Assembly (NCBI RefSeq): GCF_030697375.1
Contig: NZ_JAUYQD010000002.1
Location: 1-64,000 of the forward strand
Reading direction: 5' to 3'
Source of the DNA: Rhodoferax sp.
GTDB taxonomy: Bacteria > Pseudomonadota > Gammaproteobacteria > Burkholderiales > Burkholderiaceae_C
DNA: 64,000 nucleotides
The notes under the pieces: generated by a model
The model's input: only the letters and a program-made list of their open reading frames with translations
Database searches by the model: none
Told to the model about the DNA's origin: nothing
Made by a program: the position numbers and the translations under genes
In this document: positions 44,301 to 52,926 of the stretch, one piece after another
Layout of the letters: every line of letters begins with the position of its first letter
How positions within the stretch are numbered: the stretch's first letter is position 1

Positions 44301-45049
44301 CAGAGCAGCAGGTCAACAACTTCAACGCCCCCATGGCGGTGTGTATGGCGGCGGTGCTGTATGTGTTTCGCACCCTGGTGGACGACGACATTCCGCTCAA
44401 CGCGGGCTGCCTCAAACCGCTGCAGGTCATCATTCCGCAGGGCTCCATGCTCAACCCCAATCCACCGGCCTCGGTGGTGGCGGGCAATGTGGAAACCTCC
44501 ACCTGCATCACCAACGCCCTGTACGGCGCCCTGGGCGTGATGGCGGGCAGCCAGTGCACCATGAACAACTTCACCTTCGGCAATGCGCGCTACCAGTACT
44601 ACGAGACCATTTCGGGCGGCTCCGGCGCGGGAGTGGTGACGAATGCGGCGGGCGAGACGGTGGGCGGCTTCCACGGCACCAGCGTCGTGCAAACCCACAT
44701 GACCAACTCGCGCCTGACCGACCCCGAGATTTTCGAATTCCGCTTCCCGGTGCGCCTGGAAAGTTACGAAATCCGCGAGGGCTCGGGCGGCGCCGGCCAA
44801 TGGCACGGTGGCAACGGCGGCGTGCGCCGGGTGCGTTTCCTGGAGAACATGACGGCCAGCATTTTGTCCAACGGCCGCACCCATGGTGCCTTCGGCATGG
44901 CCGGTGGCCAACCGGGCCAGGTCGGCGTAAACCGTGTGTTGCGTGCCAATGGCGAGGTGGAGCAACTAGGTCACATCGGGCAGGCGGAAATGCACCCCGG
45001 CGACATCTTCGAAATTTCGACGCCAGGGGGTGGTGGATACGGTGCGTAG
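41390..45049 (+). CDS. 5-oxoprolinase / hydantoinase, HyuA-HyuB fusion (OplAH type)
   Basis: A 1,219-residue fused enzyme. It carries Hydant_A N-terminal (about 13-200, FWIDRGGTFTDVVGKRPDG), the hydantoinase A/oxoprolinase domain (about 220-520, ILSGPAGGIVGMARTAAIAG; GFDMGGTSTDVSHY) and hydantoinase B (about 700-1215, NDPYHGGTHLPDITVI; VEQLGHIGQAEMHPGDIFEI). OplAH enzymes use ATP to open 5-oxoproline to glutamate. With the upstream D-glutamate-cyclase-family gene this suggests a 5-oxoproline pathway, possibly the D-isomer. Residues about 151-172 are encoded by a copy of the dispersed GCTGCTTGCGCA repeat, in frame. Confidence 0.93.
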   Translation: MPNTTTPLDSKLWQFWIDRGGTFTDVVGKRPDGSLVTHKLLSENPEQYKDAAVAGIRHLLGLKKGEPVTPDRVACVKMGTTVATNALLERKGEPTLLVTTRGFRDALRIAYQNRPRIFDRNIQLPELLYSAVVEARERVGAHGDLIEPLNELLLKEELLTQYTRGLRSVSIVFMHGYRYTAHELAAKRIAQEVGFTQISTSHETSPMMKFVSRGDTTVVDAYLSPILRRYVEQVAGEMPGVKLFFMQSSGGLTDAHVFQGKDAILSGPAGGIVGMARTAAIAGIEKIIGFDMGGTSTDVSHYAGEFEREFETQVAGVRMRAPMMSIHTVAAGGGSLLAFDGARFRVGPQSAGANPGPASYRRGGALAVTDANVMMGKIQPRYFPKVFGPHADEALSLEAVQAKFDELAAQTQRPPEEVAEGFINIAVQQMANAIKKISVARGYDVTGYTLQCFGGAGGQHACLVADALGMTRVFVHPLAGVLSAYGMGLADQTVIREQAVEVKLSPEALTDVVARLDALAAQAEGELTRQQVNQGTLSTHRRVHVRYEGSDAALVVAYPTGTATPTATTALIVAGFEAAYRQRFAFLMQGKGLIVEAVSVEAVIAGDAPEEPRHALHAPRDLQACGAVRERVRMYSGGQWVQAALVVREDLRPGDTIPGPAIIAEKNATTVVEPGWAATLTEFDHLALVRTEKRAVKFAVGTTVDPVLLEVFNNLFMNIAEQMGLQLQNTAYSVNIKERLDFSCALFDAAGNLIANAPHMPVHLGSMGESIKTVVRENAATMQPGDVYVLNDPYHGGTHLPDITVITPVYLDGKPTFYVGSRGHHADVGGTTPGSMPPFSTRIEEEGVQINNFKLVDRGVLREAEMVALLSSGEYPSRNTQQNMADLNAQIAANEKGVQELRKMVEHFGLDVVQAYMGHVQANAEESVRRVITRLKDGAFTLPLDNGAQIQVAIRVNALERSAVIDFTGTSEQQVNNFNAPMAVCMAAVLYVFRTLVDDDIPLNAGCLKPLQVIIPQGSMLNPNPPASVVAGNVETSTCITNALYGALGVMAGSQCTMNNFTFGNARYQYYETISGGSGAGVVTNAAGETVGGFHGTSVVQTHMTNSRLTDPEIFEFRFPVRLESYEIREGSGGAGQWHGGNGGVRRVRFLENMTASILSNGRTHGAFGMAGGQPGQVGVNRVLRANGEVEQLGHIGQAEMHPGDIFEISTPGGGGYGA
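41842..41900 (+). repeat. Dispersed GCTGCTTGCGCA repeat, copy 4 (inside oxoprolinase gene)
   Basis: A diverged copy: GTTGCTAT at its left end, then GAGCTGCTTACGCA and ACACGGGGGCTGCGC. It is in the sense orientation of the gene and in frame, encoding LLLKEELLTQYTRGLRS. Confidence 0.6.
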
Positions 45050-45078
45050 ACATCTGCGTTAACACTGAGGGGAGCGGC

Positions 45079-45825
45079 ATGCGGCATTTCAAAGTGTGGA
45101 TGGCGCTGGCAGTAGCCATGCTGCTGTCAGGTGCCGCCTCAGCGGACACCTTCAAGTTGGTAACGCTGGAGTACCCGCCCTACGAGTACACCGAAAACGG
45201 GGAACACAAGGGCCTGGCGGTGGAGGTTGTTCGCGCAGCCTTCAAGCTGATGGGCCATGGGGTGCTGATCGAGTCCTATCCCTGGGCGCGGTCCCAAAAG
45301 ATGTTCGAACAGGGCCAAGCAGACGGCATCTTCACCTACTTCAAGAACCCACAGCGGGAGGAGTTTGCACTATTTGGCAAGGAGCCCGTGGTGACGCAGA
45401 CCATTTCGCTGTGGGTATTGAAGGACTCCAAAATCGAGTTCAGCGGAGACCTGAGCAAACTCCAACCCTACTCCTTTGGCGTAGTCAACACCGTGAGTTA
45501 CGGGGAACGGTTTGATACGGCGGTCAAGTACGAATTGCTGCACACCGACGTCGCACACAGCATCGAGAGCTGCATCAACAAGCTGCTGGCCGGGCGAACT
45601 GACATTTGGGTCAGCAACCGTTTTGGTGCCATCCATGAACTCAAGCGCCTTGGCAAGCTGGACCAGGTGAAGGAGTTGAAGCTACCGGTGCAAGAGGTAC
45701 CTGCGTATGTGGGGTTCTCCAGGCTGCACAACCACACCGCGCTGCGCGATGCCTTTGACCAGGCATTGGTCAATCTGAAACACACCGGTGCCTACGACCG
45801 ATTGGCCAAAAAGTACTCGGAATAG
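45079..45825 (+). CDS. Solitary extracellular solute-binding protein, family 3
   Basis: A 248-residue periplasmic protein with a signal peptide (LLSGAASA, about residue 22) and the family start FKLVTLEYPPYEYTENGEHK. The core has GLAVEVVRAAF, IFTYFKNPQREE and a C-terminal YDRLAKKYSE. No ABC permease or ATPase lies nearby. The ATG at 45079 has GAGGGGAG just upstream. It follows the oxoprolinase by 29 bases and may be cotranscribed. It could be a sensor-type or orphan amino-acid-binding protein; ligand unknown. Confidence 0.85.
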   Translation: MRHFKVWMALAVAMLLSGAASADTFKLVTLEYPPYEYTENGEHKGLAVEVVRAAFKLMGHGVLIESYPWARSQKMFEQGQADGIFTYFKNPQREEFALFGKEPVVTQTISLWVLKDSKIEFSGDLSKLQPYSFGVVNTVSYGERFDTAVKYELLHTDVAHSIESCINKLLAGRTDIWVSNRFGAIHELKRLGKLDQVKELKLPVQEVPAYVGFSRLHNHTALRDAFDQALVNLKHTGAYDRLAKKYSE

Positions 45826-45872
45826 CTGGGCCGCAACCTTATCAACTCTTGTGCCGATGTCAGACGTGGCGT

Positions 45873-46037
45873 TTAGGATGTGGCGAGGAATAATTTCCCG
45901 GATTGGCCCGAGGAGTCGGGATGCGATGTGAGGCGCAAGACGTGCGGTGTGGCGAGCCACACAAGCGGATTGCAACGAAGCAGCGCGCCCGAATCCGACA
46001 GGACAAAATGGGAAACTTATTTCTTGCCACATCCTTA
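45873..46037. mobile_element. MITE-like element with 27-28 bp terminal inverted repeats
   Basis: The left end 45873-45899 (TTAGGATGTGGCGAGGAATA...) is the inverse of 46010-46037 apart from a few substitutions and one indel. The interior has a GTGTGGC-GA-GCCACAC palindrome (45947-45962) and no coding capacity. Length about 165 bases. Size and ends suit a non-autonomous element; no obvious target duplication was seen. Confidence 0.55.
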
Positions 46038-46109
46038 GCAGGTACTTGGCCGCTGTAATCACTGACTGTGCCGAGCGCTTGTCCGCGATGTTGCCTACCC
46101 GCACTCTCA

Positions 46110-46430
46110 ATGAAAACTCTCAAATCGTCGGTGTTGGATGTTCCGGCAGCCGCGTTGTCATGGCTGGGAAGGCAGGGAACTCGTGCCATTGCAACGTTGG
46201 TCATCGTGGGTATTGCCGTGCCACCAGCTGGTACCTTTCTTAAGCCCTATCTCACAGAAGCGGTATTGCTCGGGTTTATGGCCTCACAGCGCAATATGGG
46301 CCTGGTACTTGTCGCAACCAACGGGGCTTTGCCCGATTTGACGTGGCTGTATTTCGCGCTCTCCCAATTTCCTATTTATCCGTCACCGCAGTTGCTCCAA
46401 CCGTTGGTACGGCGGATACGCGCGTCGTGA
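46110..46430 (+). pseudogene. Internally deleted membrane-transporter remnant
   Basis: The 106-residue frame joins what looks like the first membrane segment of a transporter (TRAIATLVIVGIAVPPAGTF, then LKPYLTEAV) directly to a typical transporter end (SQRNMGLVLVATNGALPD, ending PLVRRIRAS). The layout resembles bile-acid:Na+ symporter-like proteins lacking their middle. The join keeps the frame. It is unlikely to function. The parent family is suggested from memory of similar termini. Confidence 0.5.
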
Positions 46431-46760
46431 TGGGCTTGCCGTAGTCTGCTGGACGCCACGAACAAATGAAGGGACACCCAATCCACCTGCCCAAGGGCGT
46501 GGTGGGTGCGGCTTGCGAGCGCAGGCTCCATTCGCGGTTGCCACAGAAGAGGCGCGCCAGCTACGGTGTTCACGAACTGGCGCAGCCACGCCAAAAGCGT
46601 TCGCCCGCGAGGTGAGACGGAGTCCGCAAGTTACGCCGCCCGCCTTGCGCGAGGTGGATGCCTGAAAAATGAACCCCTGCCCCCTTTGCGTCTGCATTTC
46701 CGCAGGATTTGTAAAGCCCCTGCGTGCTACCTTTCAGGCCTCATTATTTGCAGCCTGACC
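46431..46760. other. Intergenic stretch before the GyrI-like genes
   Basis: 330 bases with no supported gene. Frames on both strands are open by chance and resemble short hypothetical proteins typical of GC-rich repeats. The promoter of the GyrI/AraC group is expected near its end. No motif was identified. Confidence 0.4.
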
Positions 46761-47222
46761 ATGCCCACTTTCACCCACAACGCGCCCCTGACCATCGCGG
46801 GTCTGGCCCTTCGCACCTCCAACGCCACGGCGTTCGAGGACATCCCGCGGCACTGGGGCGCGTTTTTTGCGCAGCAGGTGCTGGCGCACATCCCCGACAA
46901 AATCAGCGACGAGGTGTACGCGGTCTACACCGGCTTTGACCGCATCCCCCAGACCGCGGACGACATCTACCGCCTGGGCTACACCTTGGTGATCGGGGCG
47001 GCGGTGTCCAGCACCGCGCACCTGCCCCAGACGCTGACCAGCACGCTGATCCCGGCAACCCGGCGCGCGGTGTTTGCCGTCGAACCCGCCCAGCCCGAGC
47101 AGGTGGGCGCGCAGTGGCAGAAAATTTGGCAGATGCAGGATCTGCAACGGGTATTCGCACCGGACTATGAACACTACGCAAGCGATGGCAAGATCAGCAT
47201 TTTGGTGAGCGTGGCCGCATGA
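46761..47222 (+). CDS. GyrI-like / integron-associated effector-binding protein
   Basis: A 153-residue stand-alone effector-binding domain of the GyrI/AraC-E (Cass2-like) superfamily. Indicators are the N-terminal strand ITIAGLALRT-like segment, WGAFFAQQVL, VYAVYTGFD and RRAVFAVEP. The ATG at 46761 is chosen because homology starts there; upstream in-frame codons run through non-conserved sequence. The stop overlaps the next start (ATGA). Such domains bind hydrophobic cationic ligands. No DNA-binding part is present. Confidence 0.75.
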   Translation: MPTFTHNAPLTIAGLALRTSNATAFEDIPRHWGAFFAQQVLAHIPDKISDEVYAVYTGFDRIPQTADDIYRLGYTLVIGAAVSSTAHLPQTLTSTLIPATRRAVFAVEPAQPEQVGAQWQKIWQMQDLQRVFAPDYEHYASDGKISILVSVAA

Positions 47223-47827
47223 CAAAAATCGACTTTAAAAAAGAGCTGAAATCCTTTTACCAAGCCTCCGCAGCCCAGGTGGTCGAGGTGGAGGTGCCGC
47301 CCTTCAACTACCTGATGGTGGACGGCGTCGGCGACCCCAATACGGCGCCCGCCTATGCCCAGGCCGTGGAGGCATTGTTTTCGGTGGCCTATACCGCCAA
47401 GTTCATGCTCAAAAAAGCGGTGCCGTCCGTGGACTATGCCGTCATGCCCCTGGAAGGCCTGTGGTGGATGGATGACATGGCACGGTTCTCGACCGCCGAC
47501 AAGTCCCAATGGCAATGGACCATGATGATCCAGCAGCCGCCCCTGGTGAGCCGTGCCACCATCGACGCCGCCATCAACACGGTACAAACCAAGAAAGGGC
47601 TGGTTGGCCTGGAGCGCTTGCGTTTTGCCCCCTTTGCCGAAGGGCGCTGCGCCCAGGTACTGCATGTGGGGCCATTTTCCGAAGAAGGCCCCACCATTGC
47701 GCGCTTGCACCAATTTATCGACGCACGGGCCAAGCGAACCGGCAAACACCATGAAATCTACCTGAGCGATATCCGCAAGGCCGATCCCAAAAACTGGAAA
47801 ACCATTCTGCGCCAGCCCATGCAGTAA
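47219..47827 (+). CDS. GyrI-like small-molecule-binding protein
   Basis: A 202-residue GyrI-like domain protein (KIDFKKELKSFYQASAAQVV; FNYLMVDGVGDPN; LRFAPFAEGRCAQVLHVGPF, then SEEGPTI). The family includes uncharacterised proteins that bind or hydrolyse small cyclic molecules. It is translationally coupled to the preceding GyrI-like gene and lies 19 bases before an AraC-GyrI regulator. No signal peptide. Confidence 0.85.
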   Translation: MTKIDFKKELKSFYQASAAQVVEVEVPPFNYLMVDGVGDPNTAPAYAQAVEALFSVAYTAKFMLKKAVPSVDYAVMPLEGLWWMDDMARFSTADKSQWQWTMMIQQPPLVSRATIDAAINTVQTKKGLVGLERLRFAPFAEGRCAQVLHVGPFSEEGPTIARLHQFIDARAKRTGKHHEIYLSDIRKADPKNWKTILRQPMQ

Positions 47828-47846
47828 GGAAGGAAACCACCGCACC

Positions 47847-48722
47847 GTGTCCCGCAGCCCCCGCCCCTTCAGCGACTACCACACCCGTCTGCAACGGGTG
47901 AGTGATTTCATCCACGACCACCTGGACCAGCCGCTCAACATGGTGCAGTTGGCCGAACTGGCCTGTCTGTCCCCCGAGCATTGGCACCGGATTTACGCCG
48001 CTTTTTTTGGTGAAACCATGGCCGCCACCGTCAAGCGCCTGCGTTTGCAGCGCGCCGCGGCATTTTTGGCGCAGTCCACCCTGCCGATTCAGCAGGTGGC
48101 GCTGCAATCGGGCTACCCCAATGTGCAGTCCTTCACCCGCACTTTTTCCAACGCTTATGGGCTGCCGCCCGCACAGTACCGCCAGGGGGGCCAGCACGCG
48201 GTGTTCCATTACACCCAACCGCAGTACCAGGACGGTGTATTTGACGTGCGCCATGTCGAGATCACCTCCATTGCGGTGATCAGTGTGCCGCACCAGGGCT
48301 CATTCATGGGCATCAGCAAAGCCTTTGGCACCCTGTATGGCTGGCTGGGCGCGCACCAAGTCAACGCAGAGGGCCTGCGCTGCCTGGGCATTTACCACGA
48401 CGATCCGTTTGCCGTGGAGGAGTCGGCCCTGCGTTCACACGCTTGCGTAGCGCCGGAAGCCGACACGCTGCAACAGGTCAACATCACGCCCCCCTTGGAG
48501 CGCTGCACGATTGCGGGTGGGCATTACGCGGTACTGCATTACTGTGGGCCCTATGCGTCCATGCATGCGGCCTACCGCTGGTTGTTTGGGTACTGGTTGC
48601 CCCAGTCCGGCTGGGAGGTGGCGGACAACCCGGTTTTTGAAGACTACTTGAACAGCCCGCAGGACACCGCCCCAGCGGATTTGCGCACCGACATTTACAT
48701 GCCGCTGCGCAATCCGGTTTAG
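47847..48722 (+). CDS. AraC-family regulator with C-terminal GyrI-like domain
   Basis: A 291-residue regulator. Two AraC helix-turn-helix motifs lie at the N-terminus (residues about 10-110; VQLAELACLSPEHWHRIYAA and VALQSGYPNVQSFTRTFSNA). A GyrI-like effector domain follows (about 125-290), as in Rob/BltR-like regulators. GTG start at 47847 with GGAAGGAAA upstream. The final gene of a three-gene group in which every product carries a GyrI-like domain. Likely responds to a small toxic or cationic compound (inference). Confidence 0.9.
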   Translation: MSRSPRPFSDYHTRLQRVSDFIHDHLDQPLNMVQLAELACLSPEHWHRIYAAFFGETMAATVKRLRLQRAAAFLAQSTLPIQQVALQSGYPNVQSFTRTFSNAYGLPPAQYRQGGQHAVFHYTQPQYQDGVFDVRHVEITSIAVISVPHQGSFMGISKAFGTLYGWLGAHQVNAEGLRCLGIYHDDPFAVEESALRSHACVAPEADTLQQVNITPPLERCTIAGGHYAVLHYCGPYASMHAAYRWLFGYWLPQSGWEVADNPVFEDYLNSPQDTAPADLRTDIYMPLRNPV

Positions 48723-48740
48723 CGGTTTTTGCTTAAAAGA

Positions 48741-50351
48741 TTATTCCCACTCAATGGTGGCGGGCGGCTTGGAACTCACATCGTAGGTAACGCGGTTGAT
48801 GCCGCGCACTTCGTTGATGATGCGGCTGGACACTTTTTTGAGCAGCGCATAGGGCAACTCGGCCCAATCCGCCGTCATGAAGTCGCTGGTTTGCACCGCG
48901 CGCAGGGCCACCACATAGTCGTAGGTACGGCCATCGCCCATCACACCCACGCTCTTCACCGGCAAAAACACGGTGAAAGCCTGGCTGGTTAGGTCGTACC
49001 AGCTCTTGCCGGTCTCCGCATCCACAAAATTGCGCAACTCTTCGATAAAAATCGCATCGGCCCGGCGCAGCAAATCGGCGTATTCCTTTTTGACTTCGCC
49101 CAAAATCCGCACACCCAGGCCGGGGCCGGGGAAGGGATGGCGGTACACCATGTGGTAGGGCAAGCCCAGTGCCACACCCAGTTCGCGCACTTCGTCCTTG
49201 AACAGTTCGCGCAACGGCTCCAGCAGTTTCAGACCCAATTGCTCGGGCAAGCCACCCACGTTGTGGTGGCTCTTGATGACCACGGCCTTCTTGGTCTTGG
49301 CTCCGCCGGACTCGATCACGTCGGGGTAAATCGTGCCCTGCGCCAGCCAGGCGACGTGGCGCGACTGGTCGTTTTTGAGCTTGCCGGCCTCGGCCTTGAA
49401 CACCTCCACGAACTCACGGCCAATGATCTTGCGTTTGGCTTCCGGGTCGCTCACGCCAGCCAAATGGCCCAGGAACTGGTCCGCCGCATCGACACGCACC
49501 ACCTTGGCGTGCAGCTTGCCGACGAACATCTCCATCACCATGTCGCCTTCGTTCAGGCGCAACAAGCCGTGGTCTACAAACACACAGGTCAACTGGTCCC
49601 CAATGGCACGGTGGATCAGCGCGGCAGCCACGGAAGAATCCACACCACCGGACAGGCCCAGAATCACCTCTTCACTACCGACCTGGGCGCGGATATGCTC
49701 CACCGCTTCGGCGATGTAGTCACCCATGATCCAGTCGGCGCGGGTGCCGCAGATCTCCAGCACAAAACGCTCCAAAATGGCTGCACCGCGCTTGGTGTGG
49801 GTCACTTCGGGGTGAAATTGCACGGCATAAAAGCGGCGCGCTTCGTCGGCCATACCGGCAATCGGGCAGCTGTCGGTGCTGGCCATGAGTTTGAAGCCAG
49901 ATGGCAACTCGGTGACCTTGTCGCCATGGCTCATCCAAACCTGCAGCATGCCGTGGCCTTCGGCCGTGGCGTAGTCCTGGATGCCTTGGAGCAATTCGGT
50001 GTGGCCGTGCGCACGCACATCGGCGTGGCCGAACTCGCGGTGGCTGCTGGCGGCCACCTGGCCCCCCAATTGCACAGCCATGGTGAACATGCCGTAGCAG
50101 ATGCCCAGCACCGGAATGCCCAGCTCGTACACCACGGAAGGTGCCCGCAGGTCGTGCTCTTCATAGGTGCTGGCATGGCTGCCGGACAAGATGATGCCCT
50201 TGAGATTGCCGTCCCGCGCGTATTCGCGGACCCATTCATTGCTCACATCGCAGGGATGCACTTCGCAAAAAACATGTGCTTCGCGGATGCGCCGGGCAAT
50301 GAGCTGGGTAACCTGAGAACCGAAGTCGAGGATGAGGATTTTTTGGTGCAT
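48741..50351 (-). CDS. guaA: GMP synthase (glutamine-hydrolysing)
   Basis: Converts XMP to GMP using glutamine and ATP. It has 536 residues: a class I glutamine amidotransferase domain (about 1-205, nucleophile Cys in GICYGMF, His/Glu in QFHPEVTH), an ATP-pyrophosphatase domain with the P-loop LSGGVDSS, and the C-terminal dimerisation domain ending KPPATIEWE. The residue after GICYGM is Phe where most GuaA sequences have Gln. Follows guaB on the same strand after a 134-base gap holding a dispersed repeat. Convergent with the AraC gene. Confidence 0.96.
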   Translation of the reverse strand: MHQKILILDFGSQVTQLIARRIREAHVFCEVHPCDVSNEWVREYARDGNLKGIILSGSHASTYEEHDLRAPSVVYELGIPVLGICYGMFTMAVQLGGQVAASSHREFGHADVRAHGHTELLQGIQDYATAEGHGMLQVWMSHGDKVTELPSGFKLMASTDSCPIAGMADEARRFYAVQFHPEVTHTKRGAAILERFVLEICGTRADWIMGDYIAEAVEHIRAQVGSEEVILGLSGGVDSSVAAALIHRAIGDQLTCVFVDHGLLRLNEGDMVMEMFVGKLHAKVVRVDAADQFLGHLAGVSDPEAKRKIIGREFVEVFKAEAGKLKNDQSRHVAWLAQGTIYPDVIESGGAKTKKAVVIKSHHNVGGLPEQLGLKLLEPLRELFKDEVRELGVALGLPYHMVYRHPFPGPGLGVRILGEVKKEYADLLRRADAIFIEELRNFVDAETGKSWYDLTSQAFTVFLPVKSVGVMGDGRTYDYVVALRAVQTSDFMTADWAELPYALLKKVSSRIINEVRGINRVTYDVSSKPPATIEWE

Positions 50352-50403
50352 GGCAGAAAAGATGGTTTCAGTTTGCGTGCCTTATCCCAGAAACACCGCA
50401 GAT

Positions 50404-50480
50404 CTGGCTTTGCCAGTCTGCCGGTGTTGCCCCCGGCAAGGGGGATGGCGCAACGACACGAAGTGCGCGCAGCCTGGGGG
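50404..50480. repeat. Dispersed GC-rich repeat between guaB and guaA
   Basis: Contains CTGGC-TTT-GCCAG, then CCCCCGGCAAGGGGG, then GACACGAAGTGCGCGCAGCC and GGGGG. I associate this composition with a common intergenic element of Comamonadaceae. It can form several hairpins and may stabilise or attenuate the guaB-guaA transcript. Confidence 0.45.
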
Positions 50481-50485
50481 TGTGC

Positions 50486-51955
50486 CTAGTCAGCGCGGTA
50501 GTTAGGGGCTTCTTTGGTGATTTGCACGTCGTGCACATGGCTTTCGCGGATGCCGGCGGTGGTGATCTCCACAAACTCCGCATTGTTCTGCATGTCTTCA
50601 ATCGTCGCGGCGCCGCAATAACCCATGCTGGCCCGTACGCCACCCGCCATCTGGAACACGATGGACACCATGGAACCCTTGTAAGGCACGCGGCCTTCAA
50701 TGCCTTCGGGCACCAGCTTGTCGGCGTTGGGGTTGCCGGTGGTGGATTCCTGGAAGTAGCGGTCGGCACTGCCTTGTTGCATGGCGCCAATGCTGCCCAT
50801 GCCGCGGTAGCTCTTGTAGCTGCGGCCCTGGAACAAAATGACTTCGCCGGGCGCCTCTTCGGTACCGGCAAACATACCACCCATCATCACGGTGCTGGCA
50901 CCGGCGGCAATGGCTTTGGAAATATCACCGCTGTAACGAATGCCACCGTCCGCGATCAAGGGAACACCGGTCCCTTTCAGTGCGGTAGCGACGCTGTCGA
51001 TGGCCATGATCTGGGGCACGCCGACACCTGCCACGATGCGGGTGGTGCAGATGGAGCCGGGGCCGATGCCCACTTTGACCGCGTCGGCACCCGCTTCCAC
51101 CAGGGCCAAGGCCGCTGCGCCGGTGGCGATGTTGCCGCCAATCACGTCGATGTGCGGGTAGTTTTGCTTAACCCAGCGCACGCGCTCAATCACCCCTTTG
51201 CTGTGGCCATGCGCAGTGTCCACCACGATGGCGTCTACACCGGCACGGGCCAGCGCCTCAACGCGCTCTTCGGTGCCCTCGCCCACCCCCACCGCCGCAC
51301 CCACACGCAGCTTGCCATGGGCATCGCGTGCAGCATTGGGGAAACTGGTTTGTTTGGTGATGTCCTTGACGGTGATCAGGCCCTTGAGTTCAAAGGCATC
51401 GTTGACCACCAGCAAACGTTCAATTTTGTACTGGTTCAGCAGCACTTTGGCCTGCGCCAAGGTGGTGCCATCGGGCACGGTGACCAGCTTGTCGCGCTGG
51501 GTCATGATGTGGCTCACCGGCAGGTCATACCGGGTCTCAAAGCGCAGATCACGGCCGGTCACAATGCCAACCACCTTGCCACCGTCACACACAGGGAAGC
51601 CAGACACGCCGAGCTGGTCCGACAATTCCATGACTTGGCGCACGGTGTGCATGGGGGTGATCACGACCGGATCACGCAACACGCCGGACTCGTAGCGCTT
51701 GACCTTGGACACCTGTGCGGCCTGCTCTTGCGCAGACATGTTCTTGTGCACGATGCCGATACCGCCCTCCTGCGCAATGGCAATAGCCAAGCGGGCTTCG
51801 GTGACCGTGTCCATGGCGGCAGACACCAGGGGCAGGTTCAAAGCGATGTTGCGGGAGAAACGGGTGGCGAGGGATGTGTCCTTGGGAAGGACTTGGGAGA
51901 ACGCTGGCACCAACAAGACGTCGTCGAAGGTGAGCGCTTTGCCGATAAGGCGCAT
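50486..51955 (-). CDS. guaB: IMP dehydrogenase
   Basis: Oxidises IMP to XMP with NAD+, the committed step of guanine nucleotide synthesis. It has 489 residues: a TIM barrel split by a CBS pair (about 95-205, [19 protein letters not shown]). The catalytic Cys is in [15 protein letters not shown]. The flap and cation-loop regions are present ([16 protein letters not shown]). Standard length. It is transcribed towards guaA, the next enzyme in the pathway. Confidence 0.97.
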   Translation of the reverse strand: MRLIGKALTFDDVLLVPAFSQVLPKDTSLATRFSRNIALNLPLVSAAMDTVTEARLAIAIAQEGGIGIVHKNMSAQEQAAQVSKVKRYESGVLRDPVVITPMHTVRQVMELSDQLGVSGFPVCDGGKVVGIVTGRDLRFETRYDLPVSHIMTQRDKLVTVPDGTTLAQAKVLLNQYKIERLLVVNDAFELKGLITVKDITKQTSFPNAARDAHGKLRVGAAVGVGEGTEERVEALARAGVDAIVVDTAHGHSKGVIERVRWVKQNYPHIDVIGGNIATGAAALALVEAGADAVKVGIGPGSICTTRIVAGVGVPQIMAIDSVATALKGTGVPLIADGGIRYSGDISKAIAAGASTVMMGGMFAGTEEAPGEVILFQGRSYKSYRGMGSIGAMQQGSADRYFQESTTGNPNADKLVPEGIEGRVPYKGSMVSIVFQMAGGVRASMGYCGAATIEDMQNNAEFVEITTAGIRESHVHDVQITKEAPNYRAD

Positions 51956-52042
51956 GTTCTTAGCTCCAAATGACGGATTGTACCCGTGCGGCGCGATTCG
52001 CTTTTTTATACCCTATCTGCCTGTGGCGGCTACACTTCGCCC

Positions 52043-52573
52043 ATGAAACCGTTTCACGCATTTTTGACCGCTACTTTGACCCTGACTTGCGTCGTAGCGT
52101 CTGCCCAGTGGCAATGGGTTGACAAGGACGGACGCAAAGTTTTCAGTGACCGCGCACCCCCCACGGATGTTTTGGATAAAAATATTCTGAAGCGACCTCC
52201 AGGGCGGGGGGGCAATACAAAGCCAGCCGAAACGGCGAGCGCAGACGCAGAATCAACGCCAGGTGCAGCCGCCCCCGCCTTGGCACCGGCAGCGCCAGCT
52301 GTGCCCAAGGGAGCCGGTGTCGATAAAGAGCTGGAAGCCAAAAAGAAGCAAGCCGCGGACGCGGAAGCCGCCAAGCGCAAGGCAGAAGAAGAACGAATCA
52401 CCAAAGCCAAAATCGAAAATTGTGCCCGGGCCAAGCAAGCCAAGGCAACGTATGACTCCGGCATACGCATTGCACGCGCCAATGCCGCAGGTGAACGGGA
52501 AATTATGGACGATGCAGCCCGCGCCGCCGAGGTCAAGCGCATCCAAGGCGTAATCAGCGCAGATTGCCAATAG
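52043..52573 (+). CDS. DUF4124-domain periplasmic protein
   Basis: A 176-residue protein with a signal peptide (CVVASA, about residue 20) followed by the DUF4124 signature QWQWVDKDGRKVFSDRAPP. An Ala/Pro-rich linker, a charged helix (about 100-135, likely coiled coil) and a C-terminal part with two cysteines (ENCARAKQ; ISADCQ) follow. Function unknown; the family is common in betaproteobacteria. It diverges from guaB and is convergent with rnfH. Confidence 0.85.
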   Translation: MKPFHAFLTATLTLTCVVASAQWQWVDKDGRKVFSDRAPPTDVLDKNILKRPPGRGGNTKPAETASADAESTPGAAAPALAPAAPAVPKGAGVDKELEAKKKQAADAEAAKRKAEEERITKAKIENCARAKQAKATYDSGIRIARANAAGEREIMDDAARAAEVKRIQGVISADCQ

Positions 52574-52590
52574 GGCCGATAGGCCGGGGC

Positions 52591-52926
52591 TCAATACCCG
52601 GCTTTGGCGCCCACCCTTCGTTTGGCAAACAAACCCGCCGATTTGGCGCCCTGGCGCACAAAACGCTCCCGCCGCGCCACCTTGGGGTCTACGGTGAGGG
52701 GCCTGCTGAGTTCGACCCGGTCATGCTCCCGCAACACATGCTGCGGGGGTATTTTTCGGCCCCATACGCCCAATTCCACGGCATTCACCTGGGCTGGTGA
52801 CATCTCCTGGAGTAACCCGCTGATGTGCACGGCCTGCGCAGCCGTACAGCCCTGCTCCACCGTCAAGGCCACTTCACGGACTTCACGGGCTTGGGGAGAA
52901 TAAACCAGCGTGACGGAAATCAGCAT
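52591..52926 (-). CDS. rnfH: RnfH/RatB-family ubiquitin-like protein (UPF0125)
   Basis: A 111-residue beta-grasp protein (ISVTLVYSPQAREV; VELGVWGRKIPPQHVLREHD, then RVELSRPL). It is encoded immediately after ratA with no gap between stop and start, the pairing seen across proteobacteria next to smpB. Cellular role is not firmly established. The basic tail (VARRERFVRQGAKS) is typical. Confidence 0.9.
   Translation of the reverse strand: MLISVTLVYSPQAREVREVALTVEQGCTAAQAVHISGLLQEMSPAQVNAVELGVWGRKIPPQHVLREHDRVELSRPLTVDPKVARRERFVRQGAKSAGLFAKRRVGAKAGY

Noticed and set aside
46383..46697. Minus-strand frame of 104 codons in the decayed intergenic stretch
   Set aside because: Resembles short hypothetical proteins called from GC-rich intergenic repeats; no start context or conserved domain.
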